Shown one piece after another: positions 58,101 through 63,003 of a stretch of DNA of 64,000 nucleotides (positions are counted from its first letter, which is position 1; the number at the start of each line of letters is the position of its first letter). The notes under the pieces are model-generated. The model was given only the letters and a program-made list of their open reading frames with translations, was not told where the DNA came from and did no database searches. The stretch is from Leuctra nigra (Eukaryota; Arthropoda; Insecta; Plecoptera; Leuctridae), in NCBI GenBank assembly GCA_934045905.1, contig OW203763.1, forward strand, positions 39,772,724 to 39,836,723. The letters are read 5' to 3'. Both the position numbers and the translations under genes were made by a program.

Positions 58101-58913
58101 AACACATGTGCATGGAGACACGGTGAGAGTAGAGAGTCACTGAAGGTCTGACAATTCCTACTGAACATTCACTACCTTCGTTCCATTCTCTTAGTGCATC
58201 AGTGCATTACAGCCAGGTAGCTCAGTCGTTTAGCTCTCCTCCTGCAAGTAACCCAACGGCTGGTGTGTTGAATACCTCGGTTCTCGTTAGATCACCGAGG
58301 TTAAGCAACATTGAGCGCGGTCAGCGGTTGGATGGGTGACCATTCAACTCTGCCTTGCCAGGTTGCTGCCGTTGGGCCAGAGAGACTGGGGTGTTTGGGG
58401 GTTAGTGTAACGACGTCCCTCCACCTGTTATCAGTCTCTTGACGGCACGGGTTGTGGAGGCCCGTGCTGTGAATGTTACACCGTCCTTCGGATGGAACGT
58501 TATACCGTTGGCCCCCTTGGTATCTTTCGTCAGGAGTAGGCTACATGCCGGTACCGGGTTTCCTCTCCTCCCTTCTCTATATTACATTCTCACTGAGCCT
58601 TGGCTCCGTTGAGAATATAGACTTAATAATAAATAATAATAAAGTGAGATATCCTGGGATAGAGCCCAGGTTTGGCCAGATATTTTTCTCGTCGCACATC
58701 CCTTCCTATCATAAAAAAGCTTGTTGTTGGATTGGGAGATGTTAAATGCATGACTAATGCCTGTTGTTTGGACAGGTGATACAGATCAACAAACTGCCGC
58801 TAGTGATCAGTTTCGTCGCCAGCGACACGTGCAACACCGGACACATCTTGTCGCTCGAGCAACAAATTGAACCGCTTCTCAACGATCTTAAAGGAGCAGT
58901 TGCCGAGTCTTGA
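22116..58913 (+). CDS. Lamtor3: LAMTOR3 (Ragulator subunit, MP1), four coding exons over 37 kb
   Basis: LAMTOR3 is a roadblock-fold scaffold of the Ragulator complex on late endosomes/lysosomes; it pairs with LAMTOR2 in mTORC1 and MAPK signalling. Exons 22116-22124, 50058-50151, 53440-53573 and 58776-58913 join with correct phases to exactly 124 codons plus stop, the same length as the human protein. Conserved pieces are [57 protein letters not shown] and [10 protein letters not shown]. The first exon carries only ATG ACA GAA, giving MTE before EMKKYL, which aligns with human MADDLKRFL residue for residue. Intron 1 is 27.9 kb and filled with nested transposons; intron 2 contains an antisense Rho copy. 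Confidence 0.93.
22481..22563. repeat. CCACCCTAGGGTGG palindromic repeat cluster
   Basis: Several copies of TCGTGCCACCCT and its inverse AGGGTGGCAGGAG lie head to head here, including ACCCTAGGGTGGCAGGAG. The same units recur at 22930-22951, 34641-34735, 35238-35322 and 35845-35920. Each cluster is a chain of imperfect palindromes separated by short spacers. Confidence 0.85.
22572..22924. mobile_element. Harbinger-like MITE, 353 bp
   Basis: The ends are inverted copies of AGCTGCGTTTACAGTCCG, extended by an inner CAACGGTTGCT match. TAA is duplicated on both sides (22569-22571, 22925-22927). A 3-bp TWA duplication and these ends fit PIF/Harbinger MITEs. The element splits the palindrome repeat array. 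Confidence 0.8.
23330..23505 (-). mobile_element. tRNA-derived SINE, copy 1
   Basis: The minus strand shows a tRNA-like head with GGTGGCGCAATGGACAGTGC as A-box region and GGTTCGAAACC as B box (23443-23453), followed by a T-run. It shares its head (CATTGGCTTGCGGTGC) and its tail (CTAACCATAGAGTTATTT) with the copy at 36045-36215. Because the flanking tail is shared, this is a dispersed SINE rather than a working tRNA gene. Confidence 0.75.
23510..25335. other. 1.8 kb without recognisable genes
   Basis: I see no coding exon, RNA gene or clear element ends. A GC-richer part at 23920-24070 contrasts with the AT-rich remainder. The end (25240-25335) carries loosely repeated GTAATGTAGG(C/T)TTT units that lead into the next foldback element. 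Confidence 0.6.
25336..26161. mobile_element. foldback element with 221-bp near-perfect arms
   Basis: The left arm 25336-25556 and right arm 25940-26161 are inverted copies with very few differences, starting GTAGGTTTTAACATCTGTGA. The 383-bp loop holds a tRNA-like stretch (25670-25730) and a 28-base T run (25826-25853). No clear target duplication was seen, so it may be an inverted duplication rather than an element. Confidence 0.8.
26170..26935 (+). mobile_element. LTR-like repeat, copy 1
   Basis: About 700 bp match 48420-49090 with scattered differences, for example AAGGAATCCATTGTAAATCC, CCGAAGCCGTGCTTCTACTC and GTTCCTGGATCC. Neither copy has coding sequence. It looks like a solo LTR or an internal-deleted element; here its left end is cut off where the foldback element ends. 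Confidence 0.65.
27060..27171. repeat. palindrome units outside the main element
   Basis: This carries GATCAGCTGTAAAGYACGAAAA units like those inside the neighbouring element at 27172-28039. It may be an older copy or a tandem relic. Confidence 0.6.
27172..28039. mobile_element. palindrome-rich foldback MITE, 868 bp
   Basis: The ends are inverted copies of GGCCGGGTCTATCCGCACGA, directly followed by the palindrome CACGAAAATTTTCGTG. AATA is duplicated on both sides (27168-27171, 28040-28043). Both arms repeat two palindromes, CACGAAAATTTTCGTG and TGACAGCTGTCA/GATCAGCTG, about a dozen times. The centre (27350-27780) is AT-rich without coding signal. Superfamily is not clear. Confidence 0.8.
28416..30020 (+). 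CDS. LINE ORF1, gag-like protein of 534 residues
   Basis: This is the nucleic-acid-binding ORF1 protein of the LINE. After an acidic and Gln/Asn-rich N terminus and an RRM/PRE_C2HC-like middle region, it has three CCHC-type knuckles at residues 260-325 ([43 protein letters not shown]). The frame is intact. It overlaps the start of ORF2 by 26 bases in a different frame. Confidence 0.9.
   Translation: MDTDQIGTPFDGGGGEVEVMNLGDGTSTNDETMIAVQNLISSQANQTTTNDNTQTITPPENPKKRQLEEDSNISQESQHKNKEQKKINLYNIYDKDQTFKVIIEKIIVAGADPSTVNIDPLLIGKLLYKKFKGIRLINKSGRSRVTVELRSAVLANNMVQSSFFAENGMECFIPNYYTTRFGVIKNVDTNITEEEIINNATSYYTISNARRLKSRKIIQGEVHYLPNRNVVLTFDSQQLPDRVYLYNNSLPVEHYILPVKLCTKCLRFGHSSNQCKSNKFRCSMCAEEHHETNCTRLTQEDFKCIHCDGPHMATDRVNCQEWTRQKNIKTQMATENKSYQEIVKLHLRPTQQKQKYSTIAATNLDGYISRTSFPKNHPTKSPTHNETSQSTHFIPEIENEIEITTSQSGPRTPKKQRVRHRNNGPNSPIQVYQPYEGPDNWTPLIYKNNPHKTSAVFYSSQNSEPSTSSTKKNNTRKTTDIHLQQTIQECIKQTNSTELKSILQLALETITTQNNETSQLNSNSKQNGSDSDTY
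29995..34310 (+). pseudogene. LINE ORF2 (endonuclease-RT-RNase H), broken
   Basis: ORF2 starts at ATG 29995. Endonuclease motifs are [22 protein letters not shown] and [11 protein letters not shown] motifs are [32 protein letters not shown] and KFADDIIVY. RNase H motifs are [20 protein letters not shown] and [19 protein letters not shown], and a C-terminal knuckle reads [17 protein letters not shown]. Breaks are: TAA at 30028-30030, TAG at 31939-31941, a frameshift near 32200-32215, and a 531-bp insertion at 33102-33632 in RNase H. The frame downstream of that insertion is open to 34310. Confidence 0.92.
33102..33632. mobile_element. TTAA-flanked foldback MITE (piggyBac-like)
   Basis: TTAA lies on both sides (33098-33101, 33633-33636). 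The termini are GAGTC and GACTC, and the arms (about 33140-33240 and 33350-33460) are inverted copies such as AGGCGGCCCC and AAATCTGTGCCTCTAGTG. Removing it with one TTAA restores the RNase H reading frame exactly. The TTAA duplication points to piggyBac-type mobilisation. Confidence 0.9.
34641..35920. repeat. further CCACCCTAGGGTGG palindrome clusters
   Basis: Clusters at 34641-34735, 35238-35322 and 35845-35920 repeat the units CTCGTGCCACCCTAGGGTG and AGGGTGGCAGGAGT. A hAT-like element (35333-35826) has split the last part. Between 34740 and 35235 there is AT-rich DNA with no gene signal. Confidence 0.85.
35333..35826. mobile_element. hAT-like MITE, 494 bp
   Basis: The ends are inverted copies of TAGGGGTGTTCA. 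The 8-bp duplication GTAGGAAT is perfect (35325-35332, 35827-35834). Near both ends the sequence is rich in AATCGATTAA motifs. There is no coding capacity. Confidence 0.9.
35928..36367. mobile_element. element with perfect 55-bp inverted ends
   Basis: The left end (TGGCTCAGGTCCCGGTCATC...) and the right end are inverted copies for about 55 bp without mismatch, including GTAGAATTAGAATCCCGGTC. No target duplication could be read. It contains the SINE at 36045-36215. Confidence 0.8.
36045..36215 (+). mobile_element. tRNA-derived SINE, copy 2
   Basis: The A-box region is GTGGTCATGTGGTCAACGC and the B box GGTTCGATTC is at 36107-36116. A T-run and the tail CTAACCATAGAGTTATTTTT follow, as in the copy at 23330-23505 on the other strand. 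Confidence 0.75.
36391..36735 (-). mobile_element. 5S-rRNA-derived SINE, diverged copy
   Basis: The minus strand reads a diverged 5S-like head ending GTTGCTGCCGTTGGGCCA, then GGGTTAGTGTGACGACCTCC, a middle domain and an (AAT)n tail at 36391-36410. It matches the copies at 49276 and 58252 along most of its length but with many differences, so it is the oldest of the three. Confidence 0.8.
37104..38745. mobile_element. TTAA-flanked MITE, copy 1, interrupted
   Basis: TTAA lies at 37100-37103 and 38746-38749. The inner ends resemble AGGTGMTGCAAGCGC in inverted orientation. It matches the copy at 40835-41363 along its whole length, except for the 1.1-kb piggyBac-like element inserted at 37561-38661. 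Confidence 0.8.
37561..38661. mobile_element. piggyBac-like element, 1.1 kb
   Basis: The ends are inverted copies of CCCTMCAAGTGCCA and TTAA lies on both sides (37557-37560, 38662-38665). Near the right end GTGTCGAAAAAATCGACGTT occurs twice. CCC-ends with TTAA duplication are the piggyBac signature. No intact transposase frame is visible. Confidence 0.9.
39197..39781. mobile_element. nested MITE, 585 bp
   Basis: The ends are inverted copies of CACCGCGTAGAGAACAGCTA, continuing TCTTCACACTATTAA. The direct repeat TCATGCC lies on both sides (39190-39196, 39782-39788). There is no coding capacity. Confidence 0.85.
40835..41363. mobile_element. TTAA-flanked MITE, copy 2
   Basis: TTAA lies at 40831-40834 and 41364-41367, with inverted ends like GGTGCTGCAAGCGC. 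This uninterrupted copy shows what copy 1 looked like before insertion. It shares TCCAATCGTATCG and GCGCTGTTTTGTTGAATAAC with copy 1. Confidence 0.8.
42071..42720 (+). repeat. internally duplicated repeat with GGAAGTGACGTCAT
   Basis: A unit of about 260 bp occurs twice: GCCGCCATTTTGAAA, AGTGACGYCWTA and AAAACGGCTKGACCGATYG at about 42238-42300 and again at 42503-42560. A (ATT)n run at 42100-42113 precedes it. Open frames here are short and not convincing. Confidence 0.6.
42734..43119. mobile_element. foldback element, arms of 155 bp
   Basis: The arms 42734-42888 and 42964-43119 are inverted copies with almost no mismatch, from CCCCATAAAAAACACTGCG to CTTGGCGCATCG. TAT lies on both sides (42731-42733, 43120-43122). 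The loop is 75 bp. The high arm identity suggests a recent insertion. Confidence 0.88.
43126..44036. other. no gene seen; short simple repeat
   Basis: A simple repeat of ATTCATTCT type lies at 43182-43232. The rest is AT-rich with no exon or element ends that I can define. Confidence 0.5.
44040..44224. mobile_element. Harbinger-like MITE, 185 bp
   Basis: The arms are inverted relatives over about 43 bp, sharing AACACACG.GG and TCGCTCAGTCGCG. TTA is duplicated (44037-44039, 44225-44227). A TTA duplication fits PIF/Harbinger MITEs. Confidence 0.78.
44375..45453. mobile_element. hAT-like element with internal tandem repeats
   Basis: The ends are inverted copies of CAGGCGCGTAGGAA, and TCAGGGTA is a perfect 8-bp duplication (44367-44374, 45454-45461). 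Three tandem units of about 160 bp lie at 44485-44950, each starting near GGCCCCGCAGGG and containing ACTTTTCAAAGAAA and CAATATTCTGTGGAAACTTT. No transposase is seen. Confidence 0.9.
45488..46081. mobile_element. hAT-like MITE, 594 bp
   Basis: The ends are CAGGGCCGGATTAA and the inverse of CAGGGGCAGATTA. TCTGCTTT is a perfect 8-bp duplication (45480-45487, 46082-46089). Inside, GCGCCCCTAGGCTA occurs near both ends. It was inserted only 26 bp from the end of the preceding hAT-like element's duplication. Confidence 0.9.
46090..47897. other. 1.8 kb without recognisable features
   Basis: I see AT-rich intronic DNA and no coding exon, RNA gene or defined element ends. Confidence 0.5.
47900..48073. 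mobile_element. double-hairpin mariner-like MITE, 174 bp
   Basis: The outer ends are inverted CAGTGAGATTCAGAAGAAAG flanked by TA (47898-47899, 48074-48075). Inside are two head-to-tail hairpins, each with GCGGTCGGAGTGCC(C/T)CTGTGC paired to its near-perfect complement around the 10-base loop ACACTGCCTG. TA flanks fit Tc1/mariner-type MITEs. Confidence 0.85.
48106..48224 (+). mobile_element. 119-bp 3' end of the RTE-like LINE
   Basis: It matches the last part of the LINE at 15245-15369, sharing GGCCCTAGT, CACCCCCTGACCCA and the ATT tail. A 15-bp duplication ATTATAGGGACTTTA flanks it (48091-48105, 48225-48239). It is a severely 5'-truncated insertion of the same family. Confidence 0.88.
48290..49105 (+). 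mobile_element. LTR-like repeat, copy 2
   Basis: It matches 26170-26935 over about 650 bp. This copy retains a left part with a TATA box (TATAAATA at 48367-48374) and downstream initiator-like sequence, as expected for an LTR promoter. It has no coding sequence. Precise ends and target duplication are not clear. Confidence 0.65.
49276..49673 (+). mobile_element. 5S-rRNA-derived SINE (SINE3 type)
   Basis: The first 128 bp (49276-49403) resemble a 5S rRNA gene, including ACCTCGGTTCTCGTTAGATC, ACCGAGGTTAAGCAACATTG and a closing GTTGCTGCCGTTGGGCCA. A body domain and a (TAA)n tail follow. The 5S internal promoter region would drive Pol III. A tailed, multi-copy 5S-headed element is a SINE, not a 5S gene. 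Confidence 0.9.
50058..50151 (+). CDS. Lamtor3: LAMTOR3 exon 2
   Basis: The acceptor is TTTTGCAG and the donor GTATGA starts at 50152. The exon encodes [20 protein letters not shown] and [11 protein letters not shown], the first helix and strand of the roadblock fold. Confidence 0.93.
50230..51312. mobile_element. CACCC-ended TIR element with nested insert
   Basis: The ends are inverted copies of CACCCRACAAATYATAAAA, flanked by TA (50228-50229, 51313-51314). Compared with the short relative at 20314, it contains about 870 extra bp (50366-51233). That insert starts and ends with TTCTACGTAGAAT-type palindromes and closes with CCCAGCCCTG, which looks like a hAT end. Confidence 0.75.
51521..52099 (-). 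CDS. intronless Rho1-like GTPase retrocopy with altered G motifs
   Basis: The open frame of 192 codons covers the full length of a Rho1/RhoA protein (about 193 residues), including [18 protein letters not shown], the Rho insert helix and [15 protein letters not shown]. It is intronless and lies antisense in LAMTOR3 intron 2, so it is probably a retroposed copy. Nucleotide-binding motifs differ: P-loop GDGAVSKT (Gly to Ser), ETAGEE instead of DTAGQE, NMKD instead of NKxD, and SAL instead of SAK. The effector-loop Phe is Val in VPTVVENY. The C terminus ends CFLQ, a CaaX prenylation motif. An AATAAAATAAA signal lies at 51400-51410. A hAT-like MITE sits 17 bp upstream of the most distal ATG. It is either a decaying retrogene or a pseudo-GTPase. 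Confidence 0.85.
   Translation of the reverse strand: MIMAPVKKTLVCVGDGAVSKTCLITVFTQDIFPVCYVPTVVENYKANIEVDFKQVELDICETAGEEDYDRLRPLSYPNTDAILMFFSIASCWSLENILEKWTPEVRNFCPDAPIVLVGNMKDLRKDPAIMKEMRKHEKPVKPEEGRVMAEKINAFAYLECSALTKEGVREVFETATRAALQEKKKSKGCFLQ
52124..52546. mobile_element. hAT-like MITE, 423 bp
   Basis: The ends are inverted copies of TAGGGCTGTGC(G/A)AG. ACTGTTTG is a perfect 8-bp duplication (52116-52123, 52547-52554). Near the ends it is rich in TCGAGATCGAGAT-like motifs. It separates the Rho-like frame from any upstream promoter of that copy. Confidence 0.9.
52813..52884 (-). repeat. tRNA-like sequence in a dispersed repeat
   Basis: The minus strand folds as a cloverleaf: acceptor GATCGGG with TTCGGTC, D arm GCTCAGTTGGTAGAGC, anticodon loop CTGGCAA, and T arm CCGGGTTCGAGGCCCGG. 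The anticodon would be GGC, not used by eukaryotic Ala tRNAs. The flanks recur at 53045-53330 and 58190-58700, so it is a tRNA-derived repeat rather than a tRNA gene. Confidence 0.75.
53223..53294 (+). repeat. second tRNA-like sequence, opposite strand
   Basis: It is the same tRNA-like unit in inverse orientation to 52813-52884. Its T arm is damaged (CCCATATTCGAGCCCCGG) and base 33 is C. The flanks GGATATTTTTC and the copies of TGTGGAAAACTTCCATGGAG at 52750 and 53089 show the unit has been duplicated. Confidence 0.75.
53440..53573 (+). CDS. Lamtor3: LAMTOR3 exon 3
   Basis: The acceptor is TTGTTCCAG and the donor GTAAGT starts at 53574. The exon encodes [20 protein letters not shown] and continues to [13 protein letters not shown]. 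Phase matches exons 2 and 4. Confidence 0.95.
53843..54426. mobile_element. hAT-like MITE, 584 bp
   Basis: The ends are CAGAGTTGGGTAA and the inverse of CAGGGTTGGGTAA. CCTTTTGA is a perfect 8-bp duplication (53835-53842, 54427-54434). It is rich in AGTAACTTT motifs on both arms. The open frame at 54044-54307 is incidental. Confidence 0.9.
55131..56076. mobile_element. TIR element with 28-bp ends, 946 bp
   Basis: The ends are inverted copies of GGGTCATTCTCCACTAAATG, continuing GAATAT. ACAT lies on both sides (55127-55130, 56077-56080). A 4-bp duplication would suit Chapaev-type elements, but this is a guess. There is no coding capacity. Confidence 0.8.
56283..57653. mobile_element. hAT-like element, 1.4 kb, with nested insertion
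   Basis: The ends are TAGGGGTGGG and the inverse of TAGGGCTGGG. ATCCCTAC/ATCCCTGC is an 8-bp duplication with one mismatch (56275-56282, 57654-57661). Repeats of GTTTAAACGTTTAA lie near both ends. It contains the inverted-repeat element at 56563-57179. Confidence 0.82.
56563..57179. mobile_element. nested TIR element, TA-flanked
   Basis: The ends are inverted copies of TAAAGTACGTYTTCCATGAC, and a further inner match (GGCGGCAT, TGCGAAATC) extends the arms. The terminal TA on both sides may be the target duplication. It has no coding capacity. Confidence 0.75.
58252..58642 (+). mobile_element. 5S-rRNA-derived SINE, copy inside a tRNA-like repeat
   Basis: It is highly similar to 49276-49673, from CCCAACGGCTGGTGTGTTG to an imperfect (TAA)n tail. 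It splits a tRNA-like unit whose 5' half is 58211-58250 (AGGTAGCTCAGTCGTTTAGC) and whose 3' half follows at 58643-58695. AAGT at both borders may be the target duplication. Confidence 0.88.
58776..58913 (+). CDS. Lamtor3: LAMTOR3 terminal exon
   Basis: The acceptor is TTTGGACAG and the stop TGA is at 58911-58913. The exon encodes [20 protein letters not shown] and ends [12 protein letters not shown] poly(A) signal AATAAA is at 59307-59312, giving a 3' UTR of about 400 bp. Confidence 0.95.
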   Translation: MIQINKLPLVISFVASDTCNTGHILSLEQQIEPLLNDLKGAVAES

Positions 58914-59535
58914 TGGGAATATGATGTATACATATTGTTTTAACTGACAAGAGTTGTACCTACCGGAAGCATTTAAAAAAATATGTACGTAGGTATCCAT
59001 TTGCTTTAATGTTAAAAAAATGTTATTTTTTGCATACCAACATAACATAATATTAAAATGCTGTACCCATGTAGGTACCTACTACTGAGTATTGAGAACA
59101 TACCTTAAATTTTAGCAACTTCATGAATATAGGTGTAAATGCGTCAGTCATTTACCAATGTGCAAAATATGATTTGTTTATACCTACATACTTATGTTTC
59201 AATAGTTTATATCATGATTTAATTTCCGGTACAAACTAGTTATTAATTTCTACGTGCCTTGACAGCTAACTAGCCTTAGGATGGCCTTTTGGTTTTATTG
59301 TTATCAAATAAATTGTATTTTGTGTTGTAAATTTATAATGGATACAAAAACTTAGGCACTACTTTCTTTTACAAGTGTTTTTTAAGAAATTATCTATACT
59401 ATTTGGTCTTGATTTTAGTAGTTATTTATACTAGGTAATAATGTACAAACATGAAATTGCATGAAGTACATAACTCTCCATCGTGCAATATGTTATTATA
59501 TTAACGTAAGTCAGTATGTGTTGGTCCACCTACAG

Positions 59536-59621
59536 GAAGTATAGGGCTGGTGCAAGATGGCAACTCGGAGCAGTTCATAACAGTTCTGAGCAAACTCAAC
59601 GAACATACCGAGTGGAACTGA
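59536..59621 (+). CDS. unassigned terminal coding exon
   Basis: After the acceptor CCACCTACAG the sequence reads SIGLVQDGNSEQFITVLSKL then NEHTEWN and TGA at 59619-59621. An AATAAA signal follows at 59691-59696, as expected for a last exon. It starts with two bases of a split codon, which does not match the phase-0 end of LAMTOR3 exon 3, so it should belong to another gene or to an unseen upstream exon. I do not recognise the protein. Coding status is inferred from composition and signals only. Confidence 0.4.
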
Positions 59622-59908
59622 AGAATATATTATTTGAACATGTTTAGCAACTAATATTATATATGTCAACAGACAGTGTTTTATATCAATAATAAATTAA
59701 TAATCGTAATGCAATAGACATTTATTTAAAACATAATTTTTATTCCACACCTTATAGTTCATAAATAAATACCTACTTGTATTAGTCTCGTCCGAATTTT
59801 ATCATTTCTCAACAAAGAATCAGCGTTTGCTGAAGAAGTGTAGTTCACAATTACCTCCTCGACTGAAATTCAACTTAAAGGTGATTTCTTTTGCATAGGC
59901 GTGTACAG

Positions 59909-60889
59909 TAGAGATGGGCAAAAAGAATCGATTTTTTGAAAAATCGATGCAATGAATCCGATATATAGATTTTTTTGAATCGATTCTGGAGCATTCGATT
60001 TATTATAAGAATCGATTCATTTAATTCGATCTTTTGAATTTTGTAACAACTTTAAAAAAATGACGCAATGTCTCCCTGACCATAGATTTTCGACCATTTT
60101 CATACTTTTATCTGATTTTTTCTTAAAATAATACGATCTTTTGAATCGATTTTTTGAAAAATCGATTCAAGAGGTTCACAAAAATTGATTTTTCGAATCG
60201 ATTCACAGCCCTCTAAATATTGATATCAAAAAATCGAATCATAAAAAATCGATCTAAAGTAAGCCTCAACTAATCGTGAGACCCAGGTATATTCGCAAAT
60301 ATCTGCGTCTCGACCCATGCCGACCCTTCCCGACCACGGGCTTCTATTCAAGCGCTCTATTGTTAAGAATGAGCAGTTAACCCGTCCATTCATGCGCTTA
60401 ATTAGACGATAAGGATTTTTAAGATGTTTAGGGAATTGCAATTTTGATACTTTTGACCTCAAAAATGAATGTCAAATTGAACATAGATGAAAGTCATTTT
60501 TTAATTTTCAAAATCGGTTCATATTTGGCCGAAACTTATCGCACGCGCAAAATATGAGATACACATTATTTCGGCCATATATGAACCGATTTTGAAATAT
60601 AAAAAATGATTTTCATCTATGTTAAATTGGACATTCATTTTTGCCGTCAAAAGTATCAAAATCGCAATTCCCTAAACATCTTAAGAATCCATATTGTCTA
60701 ATGAAGCGCATGAATGGACGGGTTAACAGCTCATTCTTGGCATACGAGCGCTTGAATAGAAGCCCGTGGTCGGGAAGGGTCGGCATGGGTCGAGACGCAG
60801 ATATTTGCGAATATACCTGGGTATCACGATTAGTTGATTCTCACTTTAGATCGAAGAATCGATTCAACGACTTTTTGTGCCCATCTCTA
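59909..60889. mobile_element. foldback hAT-like MITE, 981 bp
   Basis: The ends are inverted copies of TAGAGATGGGCACAAA type. The 8-bp duplication GTGTACAG/GTGCACAG (59901-59908, 60890-60897) has one mismatch. Inside, arms of about 300 bp (60235-60540 and 60565-60870) mirror each other, so each strand shows almost the same 78-89 codon open frame. The frames are products of the inverted repeat, not genes. The ends resemble the MITE at 1736-2144. Confidence 0.9.
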
Positions 60890-60897
60890 GTGCACAG

Positions 60898-61980
60898 GAG
60901 AAATCATTAGGGGGGGCCAAGATGGGCGCCGGCCAAGGTGTCTATAGAAGTTGGGTTCTATAGACACCTTGAGCGCCGGCAGGATTAATGCCAAGGGGCG
61001 AAAGGCCTGGGGAAAGAATTTCCACGCGATAAGGGGGGTGTGAGGGGCGTGCCCCCCACCTTGCCCGCAGGGCGTTTTTTCGGTTTTCTGGCACTTCAAA
61101 ATCAATTTTGAGACGTTTGGGAGCCAAATCTCTTACTTATGACAAAGGGTAGTTTGGTAAGAGCCCCCAGAAGATGTGAGTCCAGGGCTCGTAGCCCCGG
61201 AGAAAAATTGTGATCCTTAAGTGGATTTGATGGATTTTTAAGAGTTTTGAACATAGCATGGCCCTTTGAATTTCCAAATAATATTTTGGTAGAAAGTTAA
61301 AAAGTGCTTGCTGTAAGCAAAATAAATTTTTAGGGCAAAAACAAAGCGTTTCATGAGAAAACCATGTTTCTGGAATTGTTTTCGTGGTATTTTCTTAAAA
61401 ATACTATTGTGTTTTGGATCAACCTAGTACTTCATTCCAGTGATTTGAGCAACTCCAGTCTGCCCCGCAGGGAGACTTTTTTTGTTTTAACCCTTTTAAA
61501 ACAAAAATTTGACACTATGAGGACCACATTTTATAATTTTTTAGTTGAGACTGATCCATCCCAGTGAACACTAGGACGAACCTGGGACGTCCCCAGGACA
61601 GACTACTTACTTAGGTAGGATATCCCCAGTCCGTCCTAAACTCGGCCTAAAATGATCCCCAGAGTGTCCCCAGAGTGTCCTAATTACACAAGTTATTCGA
61701 TCCCAGGTACGTCCTAAATTAGGCGGACCTTCCTAAAAAGGACGACACTGCCTAATTTAGGATATCCATTGTCCTACTTTAGGACTTCATTTCCTAATTT
61801 AGGTGGATACTTTTCTTGAATTCAGATGAAACTGCCTAATGTAATATATCCATTGTCCTACTTTAGGACGTCATTTCCTAATGAAGGTAGATGCTTTTCC
61901 TAAATTAGGATGAAAATGACTAATTTAATATATCAATTTTTCTATATTATTAGAATGATATTTCCTAAGGTAGATAATTT
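60898..61980. repeat. repeat-rich stretch, no gene
   Basis: A perfect palindrome GGTGTCTATAGAA/TTCTATAGACACC lies at 60937-60969. CCCCGCAGGG and CCCGCAGGGCG motifs recall the hAT-like elements near 44400 and 45600. From 61570 to 61980 degenerate repeats of CCTAATTTAGGA and TGTCCTACTTTAGGAC alternate. Confidence 0.6.
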
Positions 61981-62034
61981 TCCTCTATTGGGAAGACAGG
62001 TACCCTTTCTGGGAACACTTCAACTGGACCAGCA

Positions 62035-62350
62035 TTTAAGTGTTCCAGGCGTCAAAACTTCCAAACGTTAACTGTTCCAGGCGGCAACTGTTCCAAATTA
62101 ATTATTATTTAAAATTATTAAATATATTCATTTTAAAACTCTTCCAAACGTCAACTCTTCCAGGCGGCAAGTGTTCCAAACATTTAATAGGTATATTTAA
62201 TATATTAAATATATACATTTAAAAACTCTTCCAAACGTTAACTGTTCCAGGCGGCAAGTGTTCCAAACTAACTATTATTTTAAATATTAAATAATAAAAT
62301 GGCAAAGACCGTCAACTGTTCCAGCCGCTAAGTCTTCCAGCCGGCAAGTC
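62035..62350 (+). repeat. tandem repeat with GTTCCAGGCGGCAA units
   Basis: Units of about 80-110 bp contain CTTCCAAACGTYAACTSTTCCAGGCGGCAA and an AT-rich spacer, in at least three copies. The last copies are shorter. There is no coding signal. Confidence 0.8.
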
Positions 62351-62736
62351 TTCCAAATTATACCTGCGCCGCTCAAGGGTCTGGCAAGCACGCGCGGTTG
62401 AACAAGGGTCGCCCACCGGTCTATTGTTAATATGAATAATAATTTATAAAAAAGTAACTTGATTAAAACGGTAAGTAATCAATTTATTAACGAAATTTCA
62501 CAAACGACTGCCGAACACTGAGTATAATGCTTTTTTAATTTTGAAAATCCACTAATATTTGAGGAAGTAGATAGGTTTTGTCTCTGAGCATTCCGGTGTT
62601 GACTGTTTCAATTTCTGATGACGGTACAGACATACGAATGATATTTGTTGAGACAGATTTCAAATTCAATAAGATATAAAACAGGTATGATTATTTTGAT
62701 CGTGTTGGAATTTAATGGGTCAAACCTTTATATATT

Positions 62737-63003
62737 TTTTTTGTCTGGGGTTTAACGTCGCACTGTTCTGTAGCGAGGCTAATGGCGACGGATGAATGAT
62801 TATGATGATGATTGGGAGATGATGGTGAAGAGTAGGTAAGGATGGAAGGAGGGTGCCGTGGCCTATTTGTATGTAGGTTACCTTCCCAGCATTTGCCTGT
62901 CGACTGAGGGAAAACCACGATAAACCCCAGTCAGGAAGGACGGCCGCGGGAATCGAACCCGGGCTCTGGAATACACGTTCAGAGCGTTAACCACTCATCC
63001 AAC
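62737..63003 (-). mobile_element. tRNA-derived SINE, second family
   Basis: The minus strand reads a tRNA-like head with TGGATGAGTGGTTAACGCTC and the B box GGTTCGATTCC (62949-62959), then a body with TGACTGGGGTTTATCGTGG, and an end GCGACGTTAAACCCCAGACA followed by an A-run. This arrangement is that of common arthropod SINEs. Confidence 0.8.

Noticed and set aside
60226..60910. Two open frames of 78 and 89 codons on opposite strands looking like paralogous genes
   Set aside because: They lie in the two arms of a foldback hAT-like element with an 8-bp target duplication, so they are one sequence read twice.
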